From positions 41,506,827-41,570,826 of the forward strand of contig CM034531.1 in assembly GCA_020002185.1 (NCBI GenBank): a stretch of DNA of 64,000 nucleotides, given 5' to 3'. The translations under genes and the position numbers were made by a program. The notes beneath the pieces were generated by a model. That model was not told the DNA's origin, ran no database searches, and saw only the letters and a list, made by a program, of their open reading frames with translations. This stretch comes from Paraescarpia echinospica. Lineage: Eukaryota; Annelida; Polychaeta; Sabellida; Siboglinidae. Shown here piece by piece: positions 35,640 to 46,740 of this stretch (positions are counted from its first letter, which is position 1; each line of letters starts with the position of its first letter).

Positions 35640-36200
35640 GCGCTCAATGTTTATTTGTGGCCGATCCGACGCCGGAGGTGGTAACCTTGTTCGCCGTCAC
35701 AATATTCTCTTCCAGCTGGTTCCAGTCAATCACAGTCTGTACGAAATAGGAGCGTCTATATTGTTCAGTCCTACTGTTTGGCACCTTAAATGGTCTACTG
35801 TTGTTGATAGCAGACATATCTACTATGTTGTCAGCCACACAGTCCTTGTATTTCTCCGCACTTATTGGTTTCTTGTTGGGTTTTCTGGCTCAAGGAAGCG
35901 ATCAGAAGGCATACCAACCCCTTAACCACCTTGTGCATGGAGATCAGGCGGAGCTGTATTCTGCGTTCTCGTAGGCGAAAGAGATTTAATCTGTGCAGCA
36001 TGGCGGTGACACATCCAGAGTCTCTGGAGTGGAAATATTGGGTGATGAAGCGTGCTGCTCTGTTCTGTACCAGCTCTGGGCGGTCAATGTCATTCTTATA
36101 GTGAGTGTCCCAGATTTCAGTATCGTAACGAACCGGCCTGTAGCGATGTTCGTAGGCTGCACCCACCTGCCGCCAGCGTGTGAGATGTTCGGACATCGTT
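35640..36200 (-). pseudogene. LINE ORF2 C-terminal fragment, second subfamily
   Basis: Minus-strand pieces read YDTEIWDTHYKNDIDRPELV with QNRAARFI, then RRSYFVQTVIDWNQLE, in the usual order for the C-terminal end of a CR1/jockey-type LINE. A frame shift between 35831 and 35838 and the missing polymerase core make it a relic. Confidence 0.7.
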
Positions 36201-36529
36201 ACCAGTTGCTAGTCTTGCCCGTGGGCGCTACATATCTTCGCTTCGATGTCGTTGTTGACACATGTTTAGCCCTTGGCTACTGCGGTTGTTATTAGTGTTC
36301 GAAATTAATGCCGACTCGGAGGCCCGAGACCGTCAAACATTTCGTCGGGCCGGTAACTTTGAAAAAGTGCCGACCTGCCAGACCGGCAGAATTTAAAAAA
36401 GAAACTAATGGAGCACTTGTCTAGTATCCGGGCCAACAGCGATGTCGTCATTATAACTACACGTATGCCTAACTTGTATACCTCAGTGATTTAGTTATAT
36501 CAGTCAAGGTCATCCCAGGCATATTTATA

Positions 36530-37290
36530 TAATAATAATAAGATGACTTCTATTGCGCCTAAATCCTTGGAAACCAAGCTCAGAGGCGCATCAAAACAGA
36601 AGGATTAGTCAATCTCAAAATCCATAAGTAGTTTTCCAGTTGTCAACAGATGGGTCAAGGCGCTAGGGAGCTACGGTGGATAAGCAAGGTTGTAAAGATA
36701 CGTTTTTAAATGACGACGGAATTTTGTAATATTTTCAACTGATCTAACACTAAGAGGGAGCATATTCCAAAGAGTAGGTGCAGCAACAGAAAAAGCTCTA
36801 GTTCCAATGTTAGTGTTGACTCTAGGAACAAAAAGTAGGTCAGAACTAGATGATCGAAGCTGGATAGGTTTTCTTACAGGAGTAAGCAGTGAATGCAAAT
36901 AAGATGGTTGCTTATTGGACAGTGCCTGGTATGTATTGGTACATATCTTAAATATTATACGATATCGTACAGGAAGCCAATGCAAAGACTTCAAAAGTGG
37001 TACAGAGCGAGAAAATCGAGGAGATCTTGTAACTACTCTTGCTAGACAATTTTGGACACGCTGAAGTTTTGTGATATCGTTGCTAGCGATATTATAAAGG
37101 AGGGAATTGCAATAGTCAAGTCTGCTGCTAACAAGCGCTGTTGCAATATTCTTAGCAACAGAAAATGACATATACCGGCGAATACGGCGAAGATGACGAA
37201 TATGATAAAACAGCAGCGACATGTTTGAGATGTGTGTGTTGTCGGAAATTGAAGTTACTATCAAAGATCACTCCTAGATTCCGCACCGAG
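36530..37290 (-). pseudogene. CR1-like LINE 3' end (copy C)
   Basis: A 197-codon minus-strand frame (37264-36671) covers HIRHLRRIRRYMSFSVAKNI, SSRLDYCNSLLYNIA, QNCLARVVTRSP, SLHWLPVRYRI and AFSVAAPTLWNMLPLSVRS, an intact C-terminal domain. It ends in an ATT repeat at about 36530. It is less decayed than its neighbours but lacks the polymerase active site. Confidence 0.8.
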
Positions 37291-37334
37291 GTTGCTGGCG
37301 TGACTTACGAAAATATTGCATCTTAGCACACTTT

Positions 37335-37592
37335 TCAGGCCTAAAGAGCGACCCGGTTTGCGTCAGTTTGCGCCGCGCGTTACCGCAGTGAGCGATATAG
37401 CAGCGTATGTTGTTGCAAACTGGGTTGCTCTTTGGGCTTCAAAAGAAGTGCGCTAAGACGCGATATTTGTGTAATGTAAATATGCATGGGATGATATTGA
37501 ATAATGGCAATAACACATGATGTATCAAAATTAAGCAAACATTTTGTTATGACGACGAAATCGAGGTGGGCCCGGATACTAGACAAGTGCCA
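37335..37592. mobile_element. MITE copy 3
   Basis: Same family as 406-730 and 9553-9830: core GACCCGGTTTGC facing GCAAACTGGG, and right terminus GTGGGCCCGGATAC ending in CAAGTGCCA. Confidence 0.55.
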
Positions 37593-37858
37593 ACGTAAGT
37601 ATGGTATAAAAACAAGTTTGAAAACAATAACATGTTGAGCTGATCAATGCTGATAGATCGATTGAGTATAGTTTCGTAGTGGTGGCACAGTGAAACGGGT
37701 GAACAGTTCGAAACCGCATGAAGTCATCCACAGTGTCAGCTATCATCACCGTCCAGCTGGATTCACCCAACATATGGCTGACGGCAAACCATGCATATCC
37801 ATTATCCACCTGTGGAATACATTTGGCGCGAGTATGCCCAACTTCAAATCCGAATTGG

Positions 37859-37885
37859 ACTCGGACAGTGAGTCACTGTCCGAGT
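37859..37885. repeat. Perfect 27-bp palindrome
   Basis: ACTCGGACAGTGA, one central G, then the exact complement. Able to form a 13-bp hairpin. Not followed by a T run. Confidence 0.85.
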
Positions 37886-38429
37886 TCAACTCGGATTCAG
37901 CAGGAGTCATTGTCAGTAACTGGAGCGAGAGTTTCTTAGTGCCTGACAGTGCCGCCGCTGCTTATAGGCGGCCATTATAACGTTTCCTTATTTCCTTCCA
38001 TATTTAACCTCCATTGACACAAATGCTGTGGAAAACTCGTGAAATTCTCCTACCTCATTTTTCAGACAAATCCACCCAAACCTGACACCCCTCAATTTCG
38101 TCCCAATCTGGTGACGGATTTTGAAATATTGGTGCGTGCTGCAAAATAGCCACTGTGCGAATACGCGAGCGACGAGCGTACATTTATTGCTACCTCGTGA
38201 ACAATCTAATGCAGTAGTACATTCAGTATTCACTGGACTAACATGTGCCATGACAAAGTGCTCGAAATAAATTCACACATCACACCAAAACGGTATTTTT
38301 AAGAGTTATAACGTGACGTGGGACGTACTATTGTAAAATGCAAGCAGGGTGTCTTTCGGAATATTTCGTCATCTTCTTGTCTCGATACTACGTAAACCTC
38401 ATCAGGTTGATGCTTATAATGTAGGCGCA

Positions 38430-38570
38430 AAACAAATAAATAATGCTGAACGACTCCAGTTTCGGGTCCTGCACCACCTCGGTGGGTAGATTGTTCCAGT
38501 TTACACTAGTTCTGGGTAAAAATGACATTAAAATGATTCAGCCCCGGAACAATGTTATTCTTACCGTCGC
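38430..38570 (-). pseudogene. LINE ORF2 C-terminal fragment
   Basis: Minus-strand translation gives MSFLPRTSVNWNNLPTEVVQ, homologous to the fragment at 33375-33560 and typical of the end of CR1/jockey LINE proteins. Confidence 0.65.
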
Positions 38571-38649
38571 ATGTCACTGGGGGCCACGACGGGCTGTTTT
38601 ATCGGATTTACGTGGGCCAGTTCCAACATGTAATTGTCATTAGCCAAAG

Positions 38650-40719
38650 ACAGCACACAAAGACACACTTTGAAGACTTCATTTCAGCAATGGAGCCATG
38701 TAGTTTTAGGGGTCCTATGACCAACCCGTAGGCCCTGGGGGAAGTCTCAAACACCACTCTATATATATAGGAAATATTATTTAGAAGGGCAAAGCATGGA
38801 ACAACAATACTCAACACAGCAATAGGCTACAACCCACAATTGTCAGCCTTTCGTCCGGGTCAAAGGATGTCGTACCTGTATCTGAACCTCATCCCGTTGA
38901 CACCTGAAGTCAGTGAAGTCGTCGCCTGTTTCTGATGGGTTTCAATGACGCGGGATGCTTCACGGAAAATAATCTTGTAGTCTCCTTTGGGCGCGATAAA
39001 TCTTTGCCAGGATGTCATATTAGAAACTACAAAATGCAAAGAACTTGTACGTCGTGCTGTTTTGAAGCCACTGTCCCGTACCCGCTGCTGTCTGTGGTTC
39101 ATTGGGATTCCCAGAGAGCCTCTACTGACACTCCAACGGACTCCGGATCCTTTACTGTGGAGGTAATACGCCTGTCTGATTTTCGTCAATCGCAGAAATA
39201 AACGTGCGAAAACGATATAAATACCGTTTTGATTGTCCCCAAAAGTCACTATTAGTGGTTCCTGACAGGCAGAATGAAATCTGGCTTGGCTAAAACTGTG
39301 ACTGCCACAATAGTAAAACAGAATCGTGGATTTTTAAAATGAGGTTATCCGCTTGGTGAGCAAATTGACAGTCGATTCGGCGCTCCTCAGACCCGGCGCC
39401 CGGTGCGAGTGCACCCCATACCCCTCGGTCACTACGCCTTTGTATATGGATTGTTGGGACATCATAAAATTATGATAATATCCTTAATGTGTCTGACCAT
39501 AAAAAGATAAACTGACCCTTTTACCATCAGGAAAAAATCAAGTAAATGCTCCAAGCTGGAGTTTGTCTGACCTCCCAGGTACTTGTTTAGCAGAACTATA
39601 GCCTCGATTATCCTAGCACCATGATGTGGCACAACCATTTGTCACACACAGGAGAGCCTGGGTCCAAAGATGACTCCCGTTGTGACGAAGAATGGTTACT
39701 CTAAATAGGGTAATTTAAGGCACCTTTTAAGTTATGTAAAACCATCATATACATACTTGCACTATCCAGAACATATAATGAACACGCAAACATAGTTAGA
39801 CTGTTGCCAAAATTAAATTATACGATCTGATTGTAACAATCAAACCATGCGTCTTCGAACTCTTACCTGTTCACACAGCCGACATAGCCGAGTGAGGGCT
39901 AGGCGAGTCTAGTACTGGACCTCCATACACCGCAGCGGTCATTTATTTAGGTTCCCCAGACGTCCGTACGACGTCGCTACTATAACTGATAATACACAAA
40001 CGTAGGCTGCTAGATGTTATACATCTGCCTGCCCAATCTAGTTTTGAAAGTGACCGTAGCTCTTTCTGATAGTACATTCCAATCTCTTCAGTTGTGTTGA
40101 TAAAAGTTATTGGCATTAACCAGTGTCCTGGCTAACACCTGGACAAATATCGCCTTATGACTGCGTGTATTGTTATTTGGCGGAACAGTGTAATGTGGTA
40201 AAAGAAGAGCTAGCTCTCCATGTAATTATTTGCAAAACATTAATATATTTGAATTCGATATCTCAGAACATATTAATTATTATATCAGCGATGGACGGAA
40301 TCGGGTGTAGGCCTACACATGGGTGATTGAGGTTCGGCAAACGTTTTACAGGAAGGAAGTCTGTTTCTCTACCTGGAATTAGTCAGCGTCGTAATTTGTA
40401 AGAGGAAATCTGCTGTGAACATCAAAGGATATTGCGATCCACTCAGCCCGCCGCGGCCACATTGCCACATTGCCAATAGAGCTTTTTTGAAACTGGGTGT
40501 TTTGTTTACCACTTGAACAAGCTCCGAGGTCACATCTTGCAAATTGCGAACGTTGTTACGGGCTTACTAAACACAATTTGGCAGGCATTATACCTTCAAC
40601 ATAGTTATCATAGTCTCAAAAATATTATATTAAATAATAAATGAAAAACCGGGAACAAATGTCCTCCTTTTAACACAGATCACTATTGATGTATAATAAC
40701 CCTTGGTTTTCATCTACAG
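38650..40719. other. Intergenic or intron sequence, no supported exon
   Basis: A 129-codon minus-strand frame (39249-38860) has no domain I recognise. The stretch 39365-39455 looks like a decayed transposon end. If the DGDGIPD gene has upstream exons, its intron occupies at least the right end of this interval, but I could not identify a convincing 5' exon. Confidence 0.4.
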
Positions 40720-43700
40720 GAAACATGCGAATTTTGTGGACGCAAGCTGATGGCCATGAAGATTGCAGAGCCAATGAAACAAAGACTTTCGAAGCAGCAA
40801 CAGCAGAAACAGCAGGCCGCGAGCAAGAAGACGGTCCGGAAGGGCAAGGCCGTAGACTCCGACGGAGACGGTATCCCGGACTATCTAGACAAAGACGACG
40901 ACGGCGACGGAATTCCTGATGACAAAGAAATTGACAAAGAGAAAGACACAGATGGCGACGGAATTCCAGATTATCTGGATGACGATGATGATGGTGACGG
41001 TATCCCGGATAGTCAAGACAAAGATGACGACGGCGACGGTATTCCAGATAATTTGGAGAAAGATTCTGATGGCGACGGTATTCCGGATCATCTGGATAAG
41101 GACGACGATGGAGATGGTATTCCAGATGACCAAGAAGTTGACAAAGAGAAAGATACAGACGGAGATGGCATACCTGATTATTTAGACGATGATGACGATA
41201 ATGATGGTATTCCAGACGATGAAGACGACGATGCCGACGGTGACGGTATTCCGGATCATTTACAAGTTGATACGGATGGTGACGGAATTCCGGATTACTT
41301 AGATGACGATGATGACGGTGACGGAATCCCGGATAGCCAAGACAAAGACGATGACGGCGACGGTATTCCAGATCATTTAGAGAAAGATTCGGATGGCGAC
41401 GGTATTCCGGATCATCTGGATAAGGACGACGATGGAGATGGTATTCCAGATGACCAAGAAGTTGACAAAGAGAAAGATACAGACGGAGATGGCATACCTG
41501 ATTATTTAGACGATGATGACGATAATGACGGTATACCAGACGATGAAGACGACGATGCCGACGGTGACGGTATTCCGGATCATTTACAAGTCGACACGGA
41601 TGGTGACGGAATTCCAGACTACCTTGATGACGATGATGATGGTGACGGTATCCCAGATAGCCAAGACAAAGATGACGACGGCGACGGTATTCCAGATAAT
41701 TTGGAGAAAGATTCTGATGGCGACGGTATTCCGAATCATCTGGATAAGGACGACGATGGAGATGGTATTCCAGATGACCAAGAAGTTGACAAAGAGAAAG
41801 ATACAGACGGAGATGGCATACCTGATTATTTAGACGATGATGACGATAATGATGGTATTCCAGACGATGAAGACGACGATGCCGACGGTGACGGTATTCC
41901 GGATCATTTACAAGTTGATACGGATGGTGACGGAATTCCGGATTACTTAGATGACGATGATGACGGTGACGGAATCCCGGATAGCCAAGACAAAGACGAT
42001 GACGGCGACGGTATTCCAGATCATTTAGAGAAAGATTCGGATGGCGACGGTATTCCGGATCATTTGGACAAGGACGACGATGGAGATGGTATTCCAGATG
42101 ACCAAGAAGTTGACAAAGAAAAAGATACAGACGGCGATGGCATACCAGATTATTTGGACGACGATGACGATAATGACGGCATACCAGACGATGAAGATGA
42201 CGATGCTGACGGTGACGGTATTCCGGATCATTTACAAGTCGACACGGATGGCGACGGAATCCCGGATTACCTAGATAACGATGATGATGGTGACGGTATC
42301 CCGGACAGCCAAGACAAAGATGACGACGGCGACGGTATTCCAGATGATCAAGAAATTGACAAAGAGAAAGATACAGACGGCGACGGAATTCCGGATTACC
42401 TAGACGACGATGATGATGGTGACGGTATCCCGGACAGCCAAGACAAAGACGACGACGGTGACGGTATTCCAGATAACATGGAAGAAGATTCTGATGGTGA
42501 CGGTATTCCAGATCATCTGGATACCGACGACGACGGCGACGGTATTCCTGATCACTTGGATAAAGATGATGATGGAGATGGTATTCCGGATAACGCAGAA
42601 ATTGACAAAGAGAAAGATACAGACGGCGATGGAATTCCAGATTATCTGGATGACGATGACGATAATGACGGAATACCAGACGACGAAGACGACGACGCCG
42701 ACGATGACGGTATTCCGGATCGTTTACAAGTCGATACGGATGGTGACGGAATTCCAGACTACCTGGATGACGACGATGACGGTGACGGAATCCCGGATAG
42801 CAAAGACAAAGATGACGACGGCGATGGAATCCCAGATGATCAAGAATTGGATAAAGAGAAAGATACTGACGGCGATGGAATTCCTGATTATTTAGACGAT
42901 GATGACGATAACGACGGAATACCAGACGATGAAGATGACGATGCCGACGGTGACGGTATTCCGGATCATTTACAAGTTGATACCGATGGGGACGGAATCC
43001 CGGATTACCTTGACGATGATGATGACGGTGACGGAATCCCGGATAGCCAAGACAAAGATGACGACGGCGATGGTATTCCAGATCACTTGGAAAAAGATTC
43101 GGATGGTGACGGTATCCCTGATCATCTGGATACAGACGATGACGGCGATGGTATTCCGGATCATTTGGATAAAGATGATGATGGAGATGGTATTCCGGAT
43201 AACGCAGAAATTGACAAAGAGAAAGATACAGACGGCGATGGAATTCCAGATTATCTGGATGACGATGACGATAATGACGGAATACCAGACGACGAAGACG
43301 ACGACGCCGACGGTGATGGTATTGCGGATCGTTTACAAGTCGATACGGATGGTGACGGAATTCCAGACTACCTTGATGACGACGATGACGGTGATGGAAT
43401 TCCGGATAGCAAAGACAAAGATGACGACGGCGATGGAATCCCAGATGATAAAGAAATTGATAAAGAGAAAGATACAGACGGCGATGGAATTCCTGATTAT
43501 TTAGACGATGATGACGATAACGACGGAATACCAGACGATGAAGATGACGATGCCGACGGTGACGGTATTCCGGATCATTTACAAGTTGATACCGATGGGG
43601 ACGGAATCCCGGATTACCTTGACGATGATGATGACGGTGACGGAATCCCGGATAGCCAAGACAAAGATGACGACGGCGATGGTATTCCAGATCACTTGGA

Positions 43701-45405
43701 AAAAGATTCGGATGGTGACGGTATCCCTGATCATCTGGATACAGACGATGACGGCGATGGTATTCCGGATCATTTGGATAAAGATGATGATGGAGATGGT
43801 ATTCCGGATAACGCAGAAATTGACAAAGAAAAAGATACAGACGGCGATGGAATTCCAGATTATCTGGATGACGATGACGATAATGACGGAATACCAGACG
43901 ACGAAGACGACGACGCCGACGGTGATGGTATTGCGGATCGTTTACAAGTCGATACGGATGGTGACGGAATTCCAGACTACCTTGATAACGACGATGACGG
44001 TGACGGAATTCCGGATAGCAAAGACAAAGATGACGACGGCGATGGAATCCCAGATGATAAAGAAATTGATAAAGAGAAAGATACAGACGGCGATGGAATT
44101 CCTGATTATTTAGACGATGATGACGATAACGACGGAATACCAGACGATGAAGATGACGATGCCGACGGTGACGGTATTCCGGATCATTTACAAGTTGATA
44201 CCGATGGGGACGGAATCCCGGATTACCTTGACGATGATGATGACGGTGACGGAATCCCGGATAGCCAAGACAAAGATGATGACGGTGATGGTATTCCAGA
44301 TCACTTGGAAAAAGATTCGGATGGTGATGGTATCCCTGATCATCTGGATACAGACGACGACGGCGACGGTATTCCGGATCACTTAGATAAAGATGACGAC
44401 GGAGATGGTATTCCAGATAACGCAGAAATTGACAAAGAGAAAGATACAGACGGCGATGGAATTCCAGATTACCTGGACGATGATGACGATAATGACGGTA
44501 TTCCCGACGATGAAGACGACGATGCCAACGGTAATGGTATTCCAGATCATTTAGAAGTTGATACGGATGGGGACGGAATCCCGGATTACCTTGACGACGA
44601 CGATGATGGCGACGGTATTCCGGATAGCAAAGATAAAGATGATGATGGAGATGGTATTCCAGATGATCAAGAAATTGACAAAGAGAAAGATACAGATGGT
44701 GACGGAATTCCGGATTACCTAGACGACGATGACGATGGTGATGGTATTCCGGACATCCAAGACAAAGACGACGATGGCGACGGTATTCCAGATCATTTAG
44801 AGAAAGATTCTGATGGCGACGGTATTCCGGATCATCTGGATAAGGACGACGATGGAGATGGTATACCAGATGACCAAGAAGTTGACAAAGAGAAAGATAC
44901 AGACGGCGATGGCATACCCGATTATTTGGACGACGATGACGATAATGATGGCATTCCAGACGATGAAGACGACGATGCCGACGGTGACGGTATTCCGGAT
45001 AATTTACAAGTCGATACAGATGGTGACGGAATCCCGGATTACCTCGACGACGATGACGATGGAGATGGTATTCCAGATTCGAAAGAATCTAAGAAAGGAA
45101 AAGTTGTGCCGAACACCTCAGCCTCAGGTCGTCGGAAGACGAACCCCGGTAACCCTGGTAACCCTGGTAACCCGGGTAACCAGGCCAAGGCAGTCAAGCA
45201 GAAGGCAGCTGCGAGCGCCAGTCGCGGCACATGTAGCAAACCACCGTGTAAGACGCCAAAGCAGAGCCGCATGGTGAAAGGCAGTGACGACGACGATGAC
45301 AAGGACGATGATGAAAACGAATTGGAAGAAGATGTCGACCTGTGGGAATGGCTGACGTCATGGGTTCTCGGCTCCAATAAAAAGCGCGCCCATGCAGCTC
45401 GCTGA
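40720..45405 (+). CDS. Giant aspartate-rich DGDGIPD-repeat protein (TSP3-like, calcium-binding)
   Basis: A single frame runs to TGA at 45403-45405. The first ATG is 40750, giving 1,551 residues. A good acceptor (TTTTCATCTACAG) ends at 40719 and the frame stays open through it, adding ETCEFCGRKL, so this is probably a 3' exon. Residues 1-37 (counting from ATG 40750) are basic and Gln-rich. Residues 38-1449 are exactly 104 modules of 13 residues (DGDGIPDYLDDDD type), 15 of them lengthened by four residues to carry DKEKDT. The C terminus has four NPG repeats, CSKPPC, an acidic stretch and LWEWLTSWVLG. The D-x-D-G spacing is that of thrombospondin type 3 repeats, which bind calcium, but the repeats contain no cysteine, unlike animal thrombospondins. 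Location and role are unknown; a secreted or mineral-associated protein is only a guess. Confidence 0.85.
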   Translation, partial: ETCEFCGRKLMAMKIAEPMKQRLSKQQQQKQQAASKKTVRKGKAVDSDGDGIPDYLDKDDDGDGIPDDKEIDKEKDTDGDGIPDYLDDDDDGDGIPDSQDKDDDGDGIPDNLEKDSDGDGIPDHLDKDDDGDGIPDDQEVDKEKDTDGDGIPDYLDDDDDNDGIPDDEDDDADGDGIPDHLQVDTDGDGIPDYLDDDDDGDGIPDSQDKDDDGDGIPDHLEKDSDGDGIPDHLDKDDDGDGIPDDQEVDKEKDTDGDGIPDYLDDDDDNDGIPDDEDDDADGDGIPDHLQVDTDGDGIPDYLDDDDDGDGIPDSQDKDDDGDGIPDNLEKDSDGDGIPNHLDKDDDGDGIPDDQEVDKEKDTDGDGIPDYLDDDDDNDGIPDDEDDDADGDGIPDHLQVDTDGDGIPDYLDDDDDGDGIPDSQDKDDDGDGIPDHLEKDSDGDGIPDHLDKDDDGDGIPDDQEVDKEKDTDGDGIPDYLDDDDDNDGIPDDEDDDADGDGIPDHLQVDTDGDGIPDYLDNDDDGDGIPDSQDKDDDGDGIPDDQEIDKEKDTDGDGIPDYLDDDDDGDGIPDSQDKDDDGDGIPDNMEEDSDGDGIPDHLDTDDDGDGIPDHLDKDDDGDGIPDNAEIDKEKDTDGDGIPDYLDDDDDNDGIPDDEDDDADDDGIPDRLQVDTDGDGIPDYLDDDDDGDGIPDSKDKDDDGDGIPDDQELDKEKDTDGDGIPDYLDDDDDNDGIPDDEDDDADGDGIPDHLQVDTDGDGIPDYLDDDDDGDGIPDSQDKDDDGDGIPDHLEKDSDGDGIPDHLDTDDDGDGIPDHLDKDDDGDGIPDNAEIDKEKDTDGDGIPDYLDDDDDNDGIPDDEDDDADGDGIADRLQVDTDGDGIPDYLDDDDDGDGIPDSKDKDDDGDGIPDDKEIDKEKDTDGDGIPDYLDDDDDNDGIPDDEDDDADGDGIPDHLQVDTDGDGIPDYLDDDDDGDGIPDSQDKDDDGDGIPDHLEKDSDGDGIPDHLDTDDDGDGIPDHLDKDDDGDGIPDNAEIDKEKDTDGDGIPDYLDDDDDNDGIPDDEDDDADGDGIADRLQVDTDGDGIPDYLDNDDDGDGIPDSKDKDDDGDGIPDDKEIDKEKDTDGDGIPDYLDDDDDNDGIPDDEDDDADGDGIPDHLQVDTDGDGIPDYLDDDDDGDGIPDSQDKDDDGDGIPDHLEKDSDGDGIPDHLDTDDDGDGIPDHLDKDDDGDGIPDNAEIDKEKDTDGDGIPDYLDDDDDNDGIPDDEDDDANGNGIPDHLEVDTDGDGIPDYLDDDDDGDGIPDSKDKDDDGDGIPDDQEIDKEKDTDGDGIPDYLDDDDDGDGIPDIQDKDDDGDGIPDHLEKDSDGDGIPDHLDKDDDGDGIPDDQEVDKEKDTDGDGIPDYLDDDDDNDGIPDDEDDDADGDGIPDNLQVDTDGDGIPDYLDDDDDGDGIPDSKESKKGKVVPNTSASGRRKTNPGNPGNPGNPGNQAKAVKQKAAASASRGTCSKPPCKTPKQSRMVKGSDDDDDKDDDENELEEDVDLWEWLTSWVLGSNKKRAHAAR
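40861..45096 (+). repeat. Coding higher-order tandem repeat (39-bp modules; 324-bp and 609-bp units)
   Basis: Modules 3-34 are four copies of an 8-module unit (108 codons, 324 bp). Modules 47-91 are three copies of a 15-module unit (203 codons, 609 bp). The ends are mixed. All length changes are multiples of three, so the frame is kept for 1,412 codons. Module variants differ mainly after the fixed DGDGIPD: YLDDDD, SQDKDD, HLEKDS, HLDKDD, DQEVDKEKDT, DEDDDA, HLQVDT. Confidence 0.95.
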
Positions 45406-46740
45406 ACAGCAACCGGAAGTGTTCAACTCGCGATATTAGAAAAAGGACTTGTTGCGTTGGCAATATGGAGTGTGAACTTTATTGCGCATTGTGTGTGACC
45501 ATTCATCTGACGTAGCCATGATGTTGGCTACGGACAATTGTTGTATTCGCATCGGCGTTGTTGGTTAGACACCGCTGCAAACACACCTTCCGGTTTTCGC
45601 AAATCACTCGACAAAAATACCCCAAGAAATACAAATAAGAAGAGTAAAATGTAGAGCGTGCGCCATGTTTGATGGCGATGGATTATAACGCAGAAAACTA
45701 TATCTTCGCTAGGCACGTGCCTATCGGAGAGTTGGGACCCGACCGAACTACCATATCACCCGGTAATCAAGCTAACTTAACGGACGGACGTCAGCTCGTG
45801 TGCGGTGCACGACGGGTAATTGATACTGATAACTTCGCTGCGATTACCAACTTTCAAAAGAGCCGTGGTGTTTATTACAGCGCAACACAGCAAGTCTGGT
45901 GGTGAACAAACCAGTACGATCGTGTGATGCGTGGACATGACAATAATTATTACGTGAGTCAGCGGAGTGTCCTGGTTCGGTAGAGCCGCGAGAAGATGAA
46001 AGCTGTGATACCTGCCCCGGTGCGGAGATGATTCGCCGCGCTGTCGTCTTCGCCGAGTTCATTCGCCTTCGACTGATCCGTCTTGTCGCATGTCGCGCGT
46101 TGCTTTCGTCATCAACCACAGATAGTACCATCCACACCACATCCTCTCAGAGCATTCCCGGCTACCGGCTAGACCTGCTGTCAACTAGAAGTGTCCGTGG
46201 TGTTCTCACGCCTTGAAACCCTTTTCTTAAAAATGGGCAGGCTATAAGCTCCATCACGCTAAACATTGGCGTAGATTTCTGTCGTATTCACCCCGTGGCC
46301 AAAACCCATGATGCATCATCTGCATGACGTCACAGGACGGTTACTAAGTGTAAATGTGTGTCAAGGTCATAACGAGATCGGGTGGCCGAGTCGTAAAGGC
46401 TGTACGAATAAACGTTCGCGGGTTTGCGCCACCTTATGGCCAACGGTTTTTCTCGGTGATAATTATACGTTTTGGTGTTGCAATATATTTTGTTGTTGTA
46501 ATTATTATGATTATTTTCCTGAAGGTTTGATCTTATTTTCCTGCTTTTACCGAGATTACCTTGAAAGAGACAACGCGTGTACAAGCTACAGGGTGAATAC
46601 GATTGCATTGTTTGTTGTGTCTCTCTTCGCGTGATGAGTGTAAACTGTGTGTATATAGATTGACATGTAGATTGTCGTCGTGTGAAATCATTCGGGGAAC
46701 TGGTACCACAATCGTTTTCTTGATTTTATCGTGCATTAGT
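45406..46740. other. Downstream of DGDGIPD gene, no supported gene
   Basis: Frames up to about 108 codons without recognisable domains. AATAAA at 46407-46412 followed by a GT-rich region is a possible but unproven poly(A) signal for the upstream gene. Confidence 0.35.

Noticed and set aside
38860..39249. 129-codon minus-strand frame
   Set aside because: No recognisable domain, no clear neighbours, and it lies in transposon-rich DNA; left unannotated as a gene.
41513..45277. Second-frame ORFs of up to 201 codons inside the DGDGIPD gene
   Set aside because: They are the +1 reading of the 39-bp module (MMTITTEYQT type), open only because the module is stop-free in that frame. They break at the module variants.
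45669..45905. 78-codon frame downstream of the DGDGIPD gene
   Set aside because: Reasonable start, but no domain and no poly(A) signal nearby; length is compatible with chance.
46380..46450. tRNA-Ser-like stretch (GGTGGCCGAGTCGTAAAGGC)
   Set aside because: An A-box-like segment and GCGGGTTTGCGCC are present, but the B box is poor, the anticodon arm does not fold and the length is wrong; at best a decayed SINE head.
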